Assembly: GCF_902364945.1 (NCBI RefSeq)
Contig: NZ_CABJFS010000011.1
Location: 1-64,000 of the forward strand
Direction of reading: 5' to 3'
Origin: Collinsella aerofaciens
Lineage (GTDB): Bacteria; Actinomycetota; Coriobacteriia; Coriobacteriales; Coriobacteriaceae
Length of the DNA stretch: 64,000 nt
Made by a program: the position numbers and the translations under genes. Below the pieces are notes generated by a model that saw only the letters and a program-made list of their open reading frames with translations, was not told the DNA's origin and did no database searches. Positions 53,226 through 62,806 of the stretch are shown piece after piece (position 1 is the first letter of the stretch; every line of letters begins with the position of its first letter).

Positions 53226-55754
53226 TTACTCGTTGTCGCCTGCGGTCATTTGGGTTGCGGAGAGCGTGCCGTCGGCGGCAGTTGCAGCCGCAGCGTCGGG
53301 CCAGACCCAGTCAGTGAAGGCCGGGTGATCGAAGCCCTCGTCGCACGCGAACTCAAATGCCTCGGTGCGGAAAGCCTCCCACTCATCAATCTGCTCGGCA
53401 AACTTATCGGCGTCGACCATACGCAGCACGTCGGCGGCCAGGGCCCAGCGGTCCATGTTGTTCAGGCGCAGCATGTCGAACGGCGTGGTCGTGGAGCCCT
53501 TCTCCTCGTAGCCGTGGACGCGGAAGGCGTCGTGGCCGGGGCGGTTCCAGATCAGGCGGCGAATCGTGCCGGCATAGGCGTGGAATGCGAAGAGCACGGG
53601 CTTCTCACCGCAGCCGAACAGCTCAGCCCAGCGCTCATCGCTGATGGCCTGGTCGTTCTCGCAGGCGTTCTGGATCTTGAGCAGATCGACCACGTTAACG
53701 AACCACACCTTAATGCCTAGCTCGCGCAGCATGTCGGTTGCAGCCAGGGCCTCGAGCGTCGGCACGTCACCGCACGTGGCAACTACGACGTCAGCCTCGG
53801 CGAGCGAGTCGGCAGTCGATGCCCACTCCCAAGCCGCGACGCCCTCGGCGAGCTCGGCGCAGGCCTCGTCAACCGTCTGGAAGGTCGGGGCGGGCTGCTT
53901 GCCGCAGAAAATGGCGTTGACGCAGTCGGTGGACTGATAGACGCGCTCGGCCACAGCGAGGGCCATGTTGGCGTCGGCCGGATAGTAAGCATTCACGATA
54001 TGCGTGTCGTTGGCCTTGTTGAGCAGCAGGTCGATAAAGCCGGGGTCCTGGTGCGAGAAGCCGTTGTGGTCCTGGCGCCAGACATGGCTCGACAGCAAAA
54101 TGTTGAGTCCGCTGATGGGAGCACGCCACGGAATCTCGCGCTTGGTGGCCTCGAGCCACTTGCAGTGCTGGTTGACCATGGAATCGACCACGTGCACAAA
54201 GCTCTCGTAGGAGCTCCACACGCCGGAGCGTCCGGTGAGCACGTAGGCCTCGAGGAAGCCTTCGCACTGGTGCTCGGACAGCTGCTCGACGACCTTACCG
54301 GAGCCGGCCAGCAGCTCGTCGTTGGCCTCGTCCTCATAGAAGCCGGCGTCCCACTGCTTCTTGGTCACCTTGTAGGCAGCTTGCAGGCGGTTGGACGCGG
54401 TCTCGTCGGGGCCAAAGATGCGGAAATCGTCCATGTTCTTGGCCAGAACGTCGGCAGTGTACTCACCAAAGACGCGAGCGGCCTCGGTGGAGCCCCAGCC
54501 GTGACCCTTCTCGGCGACGGGGATCTCGTGGGCGTAAATATCGGGGAGCTCGAGCGCGCGGCGCACCTTGCCGCCGTTCGCGTTGGGGTTGGCGCCAATG
54601 CGCAGCTCGCCGGTTGGCATAAAGGCCGTCACCTCGGGGCGCACCTGGCCCTCGGGCGTAAAGAGCTCCTCGGGCTTGTAGGAGCGCAGCCACTCGCGCA
54701 GTACGCGGAAATGCTCGTGGGTGTCCTTGGCGCTCGCCAGCGGCACCTGATGGGCGCGCCAGGAGTCCTCGGTCTTCTTGCCGTCGATGTGCTTGGGGCA
54801 GGTCCAACCCTTGGGAGTACGGAACACAATCATGGGGTAGGCAGGGCGGGCCACGGTCTCGCCTGCGGCGGCCTGGGCCTGCGCGGTGGCCTTGATGTCG
54901 CAGATCTCGTCAAAGACCTGCTCAAACAGGGCAGCGAAGCGCGCATGGATGCTCGCGTGGCTCTCGTCGTCAAAGCCGGCGACAAAGAAGTGCGGCTTGT
55001 AGCCCATGCCCTCAAAGAACTTGGTGAGCTCCTCGTCGGACACGCGGGCGAGGATGGTGGGGTTGGCGATCTTGTAACCGTTGAGGTGTAGGATCGGCAG
55101 GACGATACCGTCGGTTGCCGGGTTCACGAGCTTGTTGGACTGCCAAGAGGTGGCAAGCGGACCGGTCTCGGACTCACCGTCGCCCACCACGGCCACGGCC
55201 AGCAGGCTCGGGTTGTCCATGACGGCGCCGTAGGCGTGGCTGAGCGTGTAGCCGAGCTCGCCGCCCTCGTGGATGGAACCGGGCGTCTCGGGCGCAAAGT
55301 GGCTCGGGATGCCGCCGGGATAGGAGAACTGGCGGAAGAACTTCTGCAGGCCGGCCTCGTCATTGGTGATGTCGGGGCGGATCTCACGGTAGGTGCCATC
55401 GAGCAGCGACTGGGCGGTGCCAGCAGGGCCACCGTGGCCCGGGCCCATCAAGAAAATGGCGTTCTGGTTGTGATCGGCGATGAGGCGGTTGACATGACCG
55501 AACAGGAAGTTGATACCGGGCGTGGTGCCCCAGTGACCGACCAGACGGTGCTTAACGTCCGGACGACCAAAATCGCGCGTCTCGCCGGTCTTCTCGTCGA
55601 CAAAGTCGCTGCGCATCAGCGGGTTGGAGCGAAGGTAAATCTGGCCGACGGACAGGTAGTTCGAGGCGCGCCAATACAGGTCGACACCCTCGAGCTCGGA
55701 AGTGGGAACCTCATGTCCCAGTTTTTGCCACGGCGTTCCCAGTGTTTTAGCCAT
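53226..55754 (-). CDS. xfp: xylulose-5-phosphate/fructose-6-phosphate phosphoketolase
   Basis: An 842-residue thiamine-diphosphate enzyme. [68 protein letters not shown] and [19 protein letters not shown] are signature blocks, and HQDPGFID and [10 protein letters not shown] lie in the second half. It cleaves xylulose 5-phosphate or fructose 6-phosphate to acetyl phosphate plus a smaller sugar phosphate. Two LacI-type operators overlap its promoter and a LacI gene is directly upstream. Confidence 0.97.
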   Translation of the reverse strand: MAKTLGTPWQKLGHEVPTSELEGVDLYWRASNYLSVGQIYLRSNPLMRSDFVDEKTGETRDFGRPDVKHRLVGHWGTTPGINFLFGHVNRLIADHNQNAIFLMGPGHGGPAGTAQSLLDGTYREIRPDITNDEAGLQKFFRQFSYPGGIPSHFAPETPGSIHEGGELGYTLSHAYGAVMDNPSLLAVAVVGDGESETGPLATSWQSNKLVNPATDGIVLPILHLNGYKIANPTILARVSDEELTKFFEGMGYKPHFFVAGFDDESHASIHARFAALFEQVFDEICDIKATAQAQAAAGETVARPAYPMIVFRTPKGWTCPKHIDGKKTEDSWRAHQVPLASAKDTHEHFRVLREWLRSYKPEELFTPEGQVRPEVTAFMPTGELRIGANPNANGGKVRRALELPDIYAHEIPVAEKGHGWGSTEAARVFGEYTADVLAKNMDDFRIFGPDETASNRLQAAYKVTKKQWDAGFYEDEANDELLAGSGKVVEQLSEHQCEGFLEAYVLTGRSGVWSSYESFVHVVDSMVNQHCKWLEATKREIPWRAPISGLNILLSSHVWRQDHNGFSHQDPGFIDLLLNKANDTHIVNAYYPADANMALAVAERVYQSTDCVNAIFCGKQPAPTFQTVDEACAELAEGVAAWEWASTADSLAEADVVVATCGDVPTLEALAATDMLRELGIKVWFVNVVDLLKIQNACENDQAISDERWAELFGCGEKPVLFAFHAYAGTIRRLIWNRPGHDAFRVHGYEEKGSTTTPFDMLRLNNMDRWALAADVLRMVDADKFAEQIDEWEAFRTEAFEFACDEGFDHPAFTDWVWPDAAAATAADGTLSATQMTAGDNE

Positions 55755-55812
55755 TGTTTATGTCCCTTCGCTGCGCGGTCGCCTTCCGATACGGCAACCT
55801 TTCGTTGGGACT

Positions 55813-55856
55813 AGTATATTTGCTAAAACGTTTTATCATGGTGAAAAAACGTTTTA
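55813..55856 (-). promoter_or_regulatory. xfp promoter with paired LacI-type operators
   Basis: TAAAACGTTTTA (55824-55835) and AAAAACGTTTTA (55845-55856) are 21 bases apart centre to centre, and ATGATAAAACGTTTT is repeated exactly. The -10 TATACT (55818-55813, minus strand) is next to the nearer operator, which would therefore block the promoter. Confidence 0.7.
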
Positions 55857-55958
55857 TCATCCTGATTTGCCATATGGACAGGCAAAAGCAGACATTCACC
55901 TGCGGCATTGTCTGTCACAGGTACTCCACATTCAATCTGCATGAATTGATAAACGTGT

Positions 55959-56987
55959 TTAGTTGTGTTTAGTAAGCTCGAGCACGCTGTCCTTAACGAT
56001 AAGCGCCGGCTCCAGAACGACCTCTTCGGCACGCCTGCCGCCCCTACCGGCAAGACGCTTGGACATGCAGCCAAAAGCATGCTCGGCGAGCACGCCGGGG
56101 TCCTGCTCGATCGCGGTCAACGCCGGCTCAAAGAGAACGTCGGCCGCCGAGTTGTCATAGCTCACCACCGAGATATCGCCCGGAATGCTCTTCCCCATCT
56201 CATGCAGACGCTTGAGCAGACCCAGCGCAATGTTGTCCGAGCTTGCGAACACAGCAGTGGCGTCAGTTGCGAGCACCGCCTCCGAGGCCTCGTAGGCACT
56301 CGGAATGTAATACTCACTCTCGAACTCCAAGCGCGCATCGATGGGCAGCCCCACCTCGCGCAGCGCACGCTCGTAGCCGGCAAGACGCTTACGACCCGTA
56401 TTGGAACGGCGCGCATTAACCAAGCAGGCAATACGACGGTGGCCCTGCTCGATTAGATAGCGGGTGGCCATATAGCCGCCCATCTCGTGGTCGAACATCA
56501 CCTTGTCGCACTCGAGTCCCTCAATGGCACGGTCAACCATTACCGCCGGGATGGGCAGATGGCTGACTTCTTCGCGCAAAGCGCGGTCGTCCGAGAATTC
56601 GTCGCCCACGACCAAGAACACGCCATCGACGCCGCGCGTCACCAGCTGGCGCAGGAGCTCTAGATCGTCCTCGGCGCTTCCACCCGAGCTGGTAATAAAG
56701 AGCGCGTAGCCGTCCTCGCGGCAGCGCTTTTCCAGACTGCCAGCGAGCGAGGCAAAAAATCGGCTCTCGATGTTGGGAACGATAAGGCCCAGCGTGCGAG
56801 ACTCGCGCATGACCAGGCTGCGCGCGATCTGGTTGGGAACATAGTGGTTGCGCGCCGCGACCTCTTTGATGCGCTTGCGGTTTTCTTCCGAGATGCGACA
56901 AGGCCGGTTGTTGAGAACAAGCGAGACCGACGAGGGGGAAAGCCCCACCTCCTGGGCAATCTGCTTGAGAGTAACTTTGTTGCCCAT
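55959..56987 (-). CDS. LacI-family transcriptional regulator
   Basis: A 342-residue LacI/GalR protein. VTLKQIAQEVGLSPSSVSLVLNN is the helix-turn-helix and hinge start, and LGLIVPNIESRFFASLAGSLEKRC to DISVVSYDNSAADVLFEPALTAIEQ is the periplasmic-binding-protein-like sugar domain. GGAAGGAG precedes the ATG at 56987; an upstream in-frame extension has no such site. It is transcribed toward xfp. The paired operators upstream of xfp are the obvious target. Confidence 0.93.
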   Translation of the reverse strand: MGNKVTLKQIAQEVGLSPSSVSLVLNNRPCRISEENRKRIKEVAARNHYVPNQIARSLVMRESRTLGLIVPNIESRFFASLAGSLEKRCREDGYALFITSSGGSAEDDLELLRQLVTRGVDGVFLVVGDEFSDDRALREEVSHLPIPAVMVDRAIEGLECDKVMFDHEMGGYMATRYLIEQGHRRIACLVNARRSNTGRKRLAGYERALREVGLPIDARLEFESEYYIPSAYEASEAVLATDATAVFASSDNIALGLLKRLHEMGKSIPGDISVVSYDNSAADVLFEPALTAIEQDPGVLAEHAFGCMSKRLAGRGGRRAEEVVLEPALIVKDSVLELTKHN

Positions 56988-57096
56988 CTCGCTCCTTCCG
57001 AGTATTCGCGCAATCTCTTGAAAGTATAGCGACCGTCCCTCTACCTCGATGATAAACACTTTACCAATCCGGTAGACGGCTGTTTTATCGCCGCGA

Positions 57097-57162
57097 TTGG
57101 TGCAAAGCAACCTGACCCCTTTGCACCATGTGATGCATTGGGGTCAGGTTACTTTGCACCAA
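57097..57162. repeat. 23-bp inverted repeat with CCTGACCCC core
   Basis: Arms 57097-57119 and 57140-57162 pair with one mismatch. GGTGCAAAG and CTTTGCACC flank AACCTGACCCC, the same design as 41926-42040. It lies between lacI and murB. Confidence 0.85.
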
Positions 57163-57227
57163 ATCCATCCGGGTGGGGTATATTGCATTCGATTGATGAA
57201 AACGACCACCATAAGGCGGATATACGT

Positions 57228-58190
57228 ATGCACGAGAATGACTTTTTTAACGAGGACCTGCTCTGCGCGCTCGCTGGCGTTGCCGGCGAGGACAACGTGC
57301 TCATGAGCGAGCCCATGCGCGAGCACACCACGTTTAAGATCGGCGGCCCGGCCGACGTCTTTGTCACGCCCGACACCGAGCAGGGACTCATTGCCACGCT
57401 CGATACCTGCTACCGCTGCGATCTGCCACTCACCATCGTGGGCAACGGCTCCGACCTGCTCGTCGGCGACAAGGGCATCCGCGGCGTCGTCGTGGCGCTG
57501 GGCGAAGGCCTCTCTAACATCACCGTCGACGGCACGCATGTTACGGCAGCAGCCGGCGCGCTGCTCTCGGACGTAGCGGCCGCGGCAGCCGAGGCTGGTC
57601 TTACCGGCATGGAGCCCATCTCGGGCATCCCCGGCTCGGTCGGCGGTGCCTGCTACATGAACGCCGGTGCCTACGGCGCCTGCATGGCCGATGTTTTGGA
57701 GTCCGTGCGCGTCTATAAGCCCGCCCGCGTGCTCGACGACGGCACCCGCGGTAGCGGCAATATCATCGAGTTCGATGTCGATGAGCTCAACCTGGGCTAT
57801 CGTAAGAGCCGCATTGCCGACGACGGCTTTATCGTGCTTTCGGCCACCTTCAATCTCGCCCCGGGCAACGCCGCGATGATCAAGGCCGACATGGATGACT
57901 ACCGCCAACGCCGCGAGGACAAGCAGCCGCTCGACATGCCGAGCGCCGGCTCCACCTTCAAGCGCCCCGAGGGCTATTTTGCCGGCAAGCTCATCATGGA
58001 CGCCGGCCTGCGCGGCCATGCCGTTGGCGGTGCGCAGGTGAGTGAAAAGCACTGCGGCTTCATCGTCAACGCCGATCACGCCACCGCCGCCAACGTCGAC
58101 GAACTCATCCGCCACATCCAAGCAACCGTCAAAGACCAATTCGGAGTAGACCTAGAACCAGAAGTCCACCGAGTCGGCGAATTCCTTTAA
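57228..58190 (+). CDS. murB: UDP-N-acetylenolpyruvoylglucosamine reductase
   Basis: A 320-residue FAD enzyme: TTFKIGGPADVFVTP, LTIVGNGSDLLVGDKG, ISGIPGSVGGACYMNAGAYGA, the catalytic Ser region PSAGSTFKRPEG and C-terminal catalytic Glu in LEPEVHRVGEF. It reduces UDP-GlcNAc-enolpyruvate to UDP-MurNAc in peptidoglycan synthesis. The ATG at 57228 follows AAGGCGG. A single gene between inverted repeats. Confidence 0.96.
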   Translation: MHENDFFNEDLLCALAGVAGEDNVLMSEPMREHTTFKIGGPADVFVTPDTEQGLIATLDTCYRCDLPLTIVGNGSDLLVGDKGIRGVVVALGEGLSNITVDGTHVTAAAGALLSDVAAAAAEAGLTGMEPISGIPGSVGGACYMNAGAYGACMADVLESVRVYKPARVLDDGTRGSGNIIEFDVDELNLGYRKSRIADDGFIVLSATFNLAPGNAAMIKADMDDYRQRREDKQPLDMPSAGSTFKRPEGYFAGKLIMDAGLRGHAVGGAQVSEKHCGFIVNADHATAANVDELIRHIQATVKDQFGVDLEPEVHRVGEFL

Positions 58191-58193
58191 AAA

Positions 58194-58215
58194 GAAGGCC
58201 CCGAAAGGGGCCTTC
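58194..58215 (+). terminator. murB terminator hairpin
   Basis: GAAGGCCCC, loop GAAA, GGGGCCTTC four bases after the stop, followed by an AT-rich stretch. Confidence 0.7.
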
Positions 58216-58267
58216 ACCATATTTATTTAGATAACCCAGTCCGGTATGTCGCGCCCCGAACCCGGAA

Positions 58268-58398
58268 GGTCCGGGACTGCGGGCGAGGCATAAGGTTGGT
58301 CGCGAGTTCCGCACGCAAAGAAGGCCACTTAATGTGGCCTTCGTCTTGCGCAGGACTGTAGAGCAGGCAACCTTATGCCTCGCCCGCAGTCCCGGACC
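58268..58398. repeat. 131-bp element: 31-bp perfect inverted repeat enclosing a hairpin
   Basis: Arms 58268-58298 and 58368-58398 are exact complements. Inside, GAAGGCCAC and GTGGCCTTC (58319-58341) form a second hairpin that may end transcription from both sides. Confidence 0.88.
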
Positions 58399-58417
58399 AA
58401 CTTACTTCAGACCGCAG

Positions 58418-59623
58418 TTACGACAGCACCACGCCGCCAAGCCAGCCCCAGCGCACGCCAGAGCCAGTGCCGTAGAACCGAATAAACGCATCAAGTGACT
58501 TAGACGTAATGGCGCCCTCGTTGCTCATAACGATGCCGCCGCCAACATAGATGCCCACGTGTCCGTACAGCAGACCCGGCGTACCGGTTCCGCTGTGCGA
58601 CGAGTCGGCCACGATCATGCCCACCTGCAGCGCCGAGCGGTCGGAGCTATAGCACCAGGCGTTGAACATGTCACACGCGTTGCCGCCAAAATAGCCCACG
58701 CCGGCATTGCGGAAGACATTGGTAACCCACGCCGCGCACCAGTTCTGACCCGGCGAAGGCGTGGAGTAGCACGCGTTGACGACGGCCTGCTGCTTGCCCG
58801 AGCCGGCATTCTGCTGCGGAGTTCCGGGCGCATACGATCCACCGCCCGAGCTCGAACCACCCGAGTAGGAATTGTTCTTGTTCGCGGCGGCCGCGGCAGC
58901 GGCGGCCTTCCTAGCGGCCTCCTCGGCCTGGGCGGCAGCGAGAATCTCGGAATCGCGCTGAGCCATGAGCTCCTTGACGTCGTCGGAAAGACCGTTCAGC
59001 ACGGTCTGGACTTCTTGCTGCTTGGCCTGCATATCCTGCATCTGAGCCGTCTGCTGGTCCTTGAGTTTCTCCAGGTTGGCCTTTTGTGCTTCGAGCTCGG
59101 TCTTCTGCGCGTCGAGCTCAGCCTGAATCGTCTGGATATCCTCGATGGCATCGCGGTCGCTCTTGTTGATCTTCTCAACGTAATGCGCGTTGGCGACGAG
59201 TTCCTCAAACGAGCCAGAGGCCAGCAGCAGCGACAGGATGTTCGTACCGCCGGACTTGTAGCTGGCGGCCACGCGATCGGAAAGGTCGTTGCGCTTCTTC
59301 TTGAGCTCGGCCTTCTTTTCATCGATCTGGGCCTGCGTGTCGTCAATCTTGCCCTGGACATTCTCGATGTCGTTGAGGGTCTGGGCATTCTTGTTGGCCA
59401 GCGCCGCATACTCATTTGCGATGCTGTCGAGCTGGGCCTGAACCTCGTCGAGTTGGGCCTGGGCGGCATTCAATTTATCGGTGGTTTCTTTGGAAGCCTC
59501 CGCCGCATGGGCGCGAGTGGGCAGGCCAAAAAGAACTGCCGCAGAAGCGGCGCCGAACAGGGCCTTAAGGGCAGTGCGGCGCGAGAGCTCCTGGGAAAGG
59601 ATGGAATCGCTGTTTGGTGACAT
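58418..59623 (-). CDS. secreted coiled-coil CHAP/NlpC-like cell-wall hydrolase
   Basis: A 401-residue exported protein. SRRTALKALFGAASAAVLFGL followed by THAHA-like ARAHA is a signal peptide with twin arginines near the start (Tat-like, not a perfect motif). Residues about 45-250 are a long coiled coil like that of PcsB. After a Ser/Gly linker the C-terminal domain has NWCAAWVTNVF with the likely catalytic Cys and YGHVGIYVGGG with the His, as in CHAP amidases. GGAG precedes the ATG. Inferred role: peptidoglycan cleavage during division. Confidence 0.85.
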   Translation of the reverse strand: MSPNSDSILSQELSRRTALKALFGAASAAVLFGLPTRAHAAEASKETTDKLNAAQAQLDEVQAQLDSIANEYAALANKNAQTLNDIENVQGKIDDTQAQIDEKKAELKKKRNDLSDRVAASYKSGGTNILSLLLASGSFEELVANAHYVEKINKSDRDAIEDIQTIQAELDAQKTELEAQKANLEKLKDQQTAQMQDMQAKQQEVQTVLNGLSDDVKELMAQRDSEILAAAQAEEAARKAAAAAAAANKNNSYSGGSSSGGGSYAPGTPQQNAGSGKQQAVVNACYSTPSPGQNWCAAWVTNVFRNAGVGYFGGNACDMFNAWCYSSDRSALQVGMIVADSSHSGTGTPGLLYGHVGIYVGGGIVMSNEGAITSKSLDAFIRFYGTGSGVRWGWLGGVVLS

Positions 59624-59889
59624 ATGTACTCCGTTACATGCTTATTTATATGTCGCTCAACTCATACATATTAGCGTACATATGGCGCGTCCCAACGATT
59701 TCCACGAACGGCAGGAAACTACAAGGTCGGCGGCTCGTAAGCAATTGTCAAATTTGAGGTAACAATTGAGCAAGCTCTTATATGAGTACGTTAACATAAT
59801 CCTCTGCTTTTCCTACAGTGCACCATTTGGGCGTCCCCGCCTGCGCTATACTCCCCTCTAGAAGTGTTCCTGATTCGATAGGAGACTAC

Positions 59890-60951
59890 ATGTCCAAAGC
59901 ACTCGACCCCATAGACACCTGCGTCCTCGTTACCGGTGGCGCCGGCTTTATCGGCTCGCACACCGTCGTTCAGCTGCTCGAGGGTGGCTACCAGGTCGTC
60001 ATCGTCGATGATCTCTCCAACTCCAGCGCCGTCGCCGTCGACCGCGTCAAGACCATCGTGGGCGACGAAGCCGCCAAGAACCTCACCTTCTACAAGGCCA
60101 ACGTGCTCGACCGCGATGCGATGAACAAGATCTTCGATACCCATCAGATCGACCGTGTCATCCACTTTGCCGGCTTTAAGGCCGTCGGCGAGTCGGTGAG
60201 CAAGCCCGTCGAGTACTACCACAACAACATCGAGAACACCCTGGTGCTCATCGACGTCATGCGCAACCATGGCTGCAAGTCCATCATCTTCTCGAGCTCC
60301 TCGACCGTCTACGGCGACCCGGACAACCCGCCCGTCACCGAGGAAGACCCCAAGAAGCCCGCAACCAACCCCTATGGCTGGACCAAGTGGATGATCGAGC
60401 AGATCCTTATGGACGTCCACACCGCCGACCCCGAGTGGGACGTCGTGCTGCTCCGTTACTTCAACCCCATCGGCGCTCATCCGTCGGGCCTGATCGGCGA
60501 GGACCCCAAGGGCATCCCCAACAACCTGGTGCCCTATGTCGCCCAGGTCGCCGTGGGCAAGCTCGAGGCCGTTCAGGTCTATGGCAACGACTACCCCACC
60601 CCCGACGGCACCGGCGTGCGCGACTACATCCACGTGTGCGATCTGGCCTCTGGTCACGTTGCCGCCCTTAACTGGATGAACGGCAAAACCGGCGTCGAGA
60701 TCTTTAACCTGGGCACCGGCACCGGCACCTCGGTACTCGAGGTCGTCGCCGCCTTCTCCAAGGCTTGTGGCAAGGAGCTGCCCTACGTGATCCGCGAGCG
60801 CCGCGCCGGCGACATCGCTGCCAACTGGTGCGATGCCTCCAAGGCCGAGCGCATGATGGGCTGGAAGGCCCAGTACGACATCGCGGACATGTGCCGCGAT
60901 AGCTGGAACTGGCAGAGCCACAACCCCAACGGCTTCGCCGACGCCGAGTAG
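59890..60951 (+). CDS. galE: UDP-glucose 4-epimerase
   Basis: A 353-residue short-chain dehydrogenase-type epimerase: NAD loop VTGGAGFIGSHT, HFAGFKAVGES, FSSSSTVYG with the catalytic Ser, and YGWTK with the YxxxK pair; LRYFNPIGAHPSG and GVRDYIHVCDLA complete the GalE signature. It interconverts UDP-glucose and UDP-galactose. GGAGA precedes the ATG at 59890. A strong terminator follows. Confidence 0.97.
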   Translation: MSKALDPIDTCVLVTGGAGFIGSHTVVQLLEGGYQVVIVDDLSNSSAVAVDRVKTIVGDEAAKNLTFYKANVLDRDAMNKIFDTHQIDRVIHFAGFKAVGESVSKPVEYYHNNIENTLVLIDVMRNHGCKSIIFSSSSTVYGDPDNPPVTEEDPKKPATNPYGWTKWMIEQILMDVHTADPEWDVVLLRYFNPIGAHPSGLIGEDPKGIPNNLVPYVAQVAVGKLEAVQVYGNDYPTPDGTGVRDYIHVCDLASGHVAALNWMNGKTGVEIFNLGTGTGTSVLEVVAAFSKACGKELPYVIRERRAGDIAANWCDASKAERMMGWKAQYDIADMCRDSWNWQSHNPNGFADAE

Positions 60952-60973
60952 CAAAAACCTACATACCGCTCTT

Positions 60974-61006
60974 GCCCCGATCTCACGTTGTGAGGTCGGG
61001 GCTTTT
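60974..61006 (+). terminator. rho-independent terminator of galE
   Basis: GCCCCGATCTCAC and GTGAGGTCGGGGC form a 13-bp stem, followed by TTTTT. Confidence 0.9.
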
Positions 61007-61056
61007 TCATGGCATGTAACCATTCGCCGAAAATCGACCAACTTTTTTATCTTGCC

Positions 61057-61086
61057 TGTACATGTTTAAACAACATGTTTTACAAT
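61057..61086 (+). promoter_or_regulatory. candidate malQ promoter/operator
   Basis: ACATGTTTAAACAACATGTTT contains a repeated ACATGTTT and is followed by TACAAT (61081-61086), a good -10 box, about 85 bases before the ATG. Operator role is inferred. Confidence 0.35.
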
Positions 61087-61171
61087 AGGCGTATCGAATC
61101 AGAACATCGGAGGCGGACTGCACACCCATCGGCAGGCCGACCCCACAACAAGAAGGTTGGTGAGCGCATTC

Positions 61172-62677
61172 ATGGAGCGTGCAAGCGGCGTCCTCATGCC
61201 CGTCTCATCTCTGCCCGGACCATACGGAATCGGCGGCTTTGGCTGGAATGCCTACGACTTCGTCGATTTTCTCGCCTCGTGCAAACAACATTACTGGCAG
61301 ATTCTGCCCCTTACGACGACCAGCTATGGCGATTCGCCCTATCAGTCGTTCTCGGCCCGCGCAGGCAACTCCAACTTTATCGACTTTGCCGAGCTTATCG
61401 AGGCAGGGTATCTGGAGCAGCGCGATATCGATGGCGTGTATCTGGGATCCGACCCCAGCAATGTCGACTACGGTGCCATCTTTGGTGGCCGCCGTCAGAT
61501 TCTCGACCGCGCCGCCGAGCGCTTTGCTGCCGACAAGCCGGCCGATTTCGATGACTTTATCCAGGCCAACGAGGACTGGCTCATCCCCTACTGTGAGTTC
61601 ATGACCGTCAAAGAGGAGTGCGGTCTCAAGGCGTTTTGGGAGTGGCCCGCGGAGCTCCGCACCCGCGGCGAGGCTTCCGCCAAGGTCTGCGCCGACCATC
61701 CGGCGCGTATGCTCTACCACCAGATGACGCAGTACTTCTTCGATCGCCAGTGGAGCCGCCTCAAGGCCTATGCCAACGAGCGCGACATTCTCATCATCGG
61801 CGACCTGCCCATCTATGTCTCGCGTGACTCCGTCGAGATGTGGGCGACGCCTGAGCTCTTTAAGATCGACACCGCCGGCAATCCCGTGAGCGTCGCCGGC
61901 ACGCCGCCCGACCAGTTCTCGGCCACCGGCCAGTACTGGGGCAACCCCATCTACGACTGGGACGCCATGGAGTCCGACGGCTTCTCCTGGTGGGAGGGCC
62001 GCATTCGCGCCGCCCTCGACATGTACGACGTCATCCGCCTGGATCACTTCCGCGGCTTCGAGGCCTATTGGGAGGTGCCGTTCTCCTCGCCCGATTCGTC
62101 CTACGGTTCGTGGACGCAGGGTCCCGGCCTCAAGTTCTTCAAGACGCTCGAGGAAAAGCTCGGCACGCTGCCCATCATCGCCGAGGACCTGGGCTTCCTC
62201 ACCCCCGGCGTCATCGACATGCGCGACAACTCGGGCTTCCCCGGCATGAAGATCCTGCAGTTTGCCTTTGAGGGCACCAACTCGTACTACCTGCCGCATA
62301 ACTACATCGCCAACACCGTCGCCTATGTGGGCACCCACGATAACGAGACGGCGCGCGGTTGGTTTGAGGGAACGGCCACCCCGCGTCAGCGCGAGCAGGC
62401 AGCCCTGTACACCCATCAGCAGGCCGGCGAACCCATGGCAGATGCACTCAATCGCACCATCGCCGCCAGCGTGAGCGACACGTGCATCTACACCATGCAG
62501 GACCTGCTCAACTTGGGCAACGAGGCGCGCATCAACACCCCTGCCACGTTGGGCGGCAACTGGACCTGGCGCATGCTCGACGGCGCCATCACCCGCGAGC
62601 TCGAGCACAAACTCACCGACTGGACCGAGACCTACTTCCGCATCCCGTCGGAAGCCGAAATCGAGCTTCCTCAATAG
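61172..62677 (+). CDS. malQ: 4-alpha-glucanotransferase (amylomaltase)
   Basis: A 501-residue GH77 enzyme. SGVLMPVSSLPGPYGIGGFG opens the barrel; VIRLDHFRGFEAYW carries the nucleophile Asp, PIIAEDLGFLTPGV the acid/base Glu, and GTHDNETARGW the third Asp. It transfers maltodextrin segments and releases glucose. The ATG at 61172 follows GGTGAG at seven bases. It precedes the glucan phosphorylase, forming a glycogen/maltodextrin breakdown pair. Confidence 0.96.
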   Translation: MERASGVLMPVSSLPGPYGIGGFGWNAYDFVDFLASCKQHYWQILPLTTTSYGDSPYQSFSARAGNSNFIDFAELIEAGYLEQRDIDGVYLGSDPSNVDYGAIFGGRRQILDRAAERFAADKPADFDDFIQANEDWLIPYCEFMTVKEECGLKAFWEWPAELRTRGEASAKVCADHPARMLYHQMTQYFFDRQWSRLKAYANERDILIIGDLPIYVSRDSVEMWATPELFKIDTAGNPVSVAGTPPDQFSATGQYWGNPIYDWDAMESDGFSWWEGRIRAALDMYDVIRLDHFRGFEAYWEVPFSSPDSSYGSWTQGPGLKFFKTLEEKLGTLPIIAEDLGFLTPGVIDMRDNSGFPGMKILQFAFEGTNSYYLPHNYIANTVAYVGTHDNETARGWFEGTATPRQREQAALYTHQQAGEPMADALNRTIAASVSDTCIYTMQDLLNLGNEARINTPATLGGNWTWRMLDGAITRELEHKLTDWTETYFRIPSEAEIELPQ

Positions 62678-62726
62678 GAGCTACCGCGCCCGACCCCTCC
62701 CCACCGTGCGGACGCGCTTGCTTTTT

Positions 62727-62766
62727 CCCGCGCGAGGCCACCCCAATCCCCTCGCGCGGGCTTCTT
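62727..62766 (+). terminator. hairpin between malQ and the phosphorylase
   Basis: CCCGCGCGAG and CTCGCGCGGG, 10-bp stem, 14-base loop, then CTTCTTA. Confidence 0.6.
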
Positions 62767-62806
62767 ATGAATTGCAGACATGAAACAACCCATCACAGGA
62801 GAAAAC

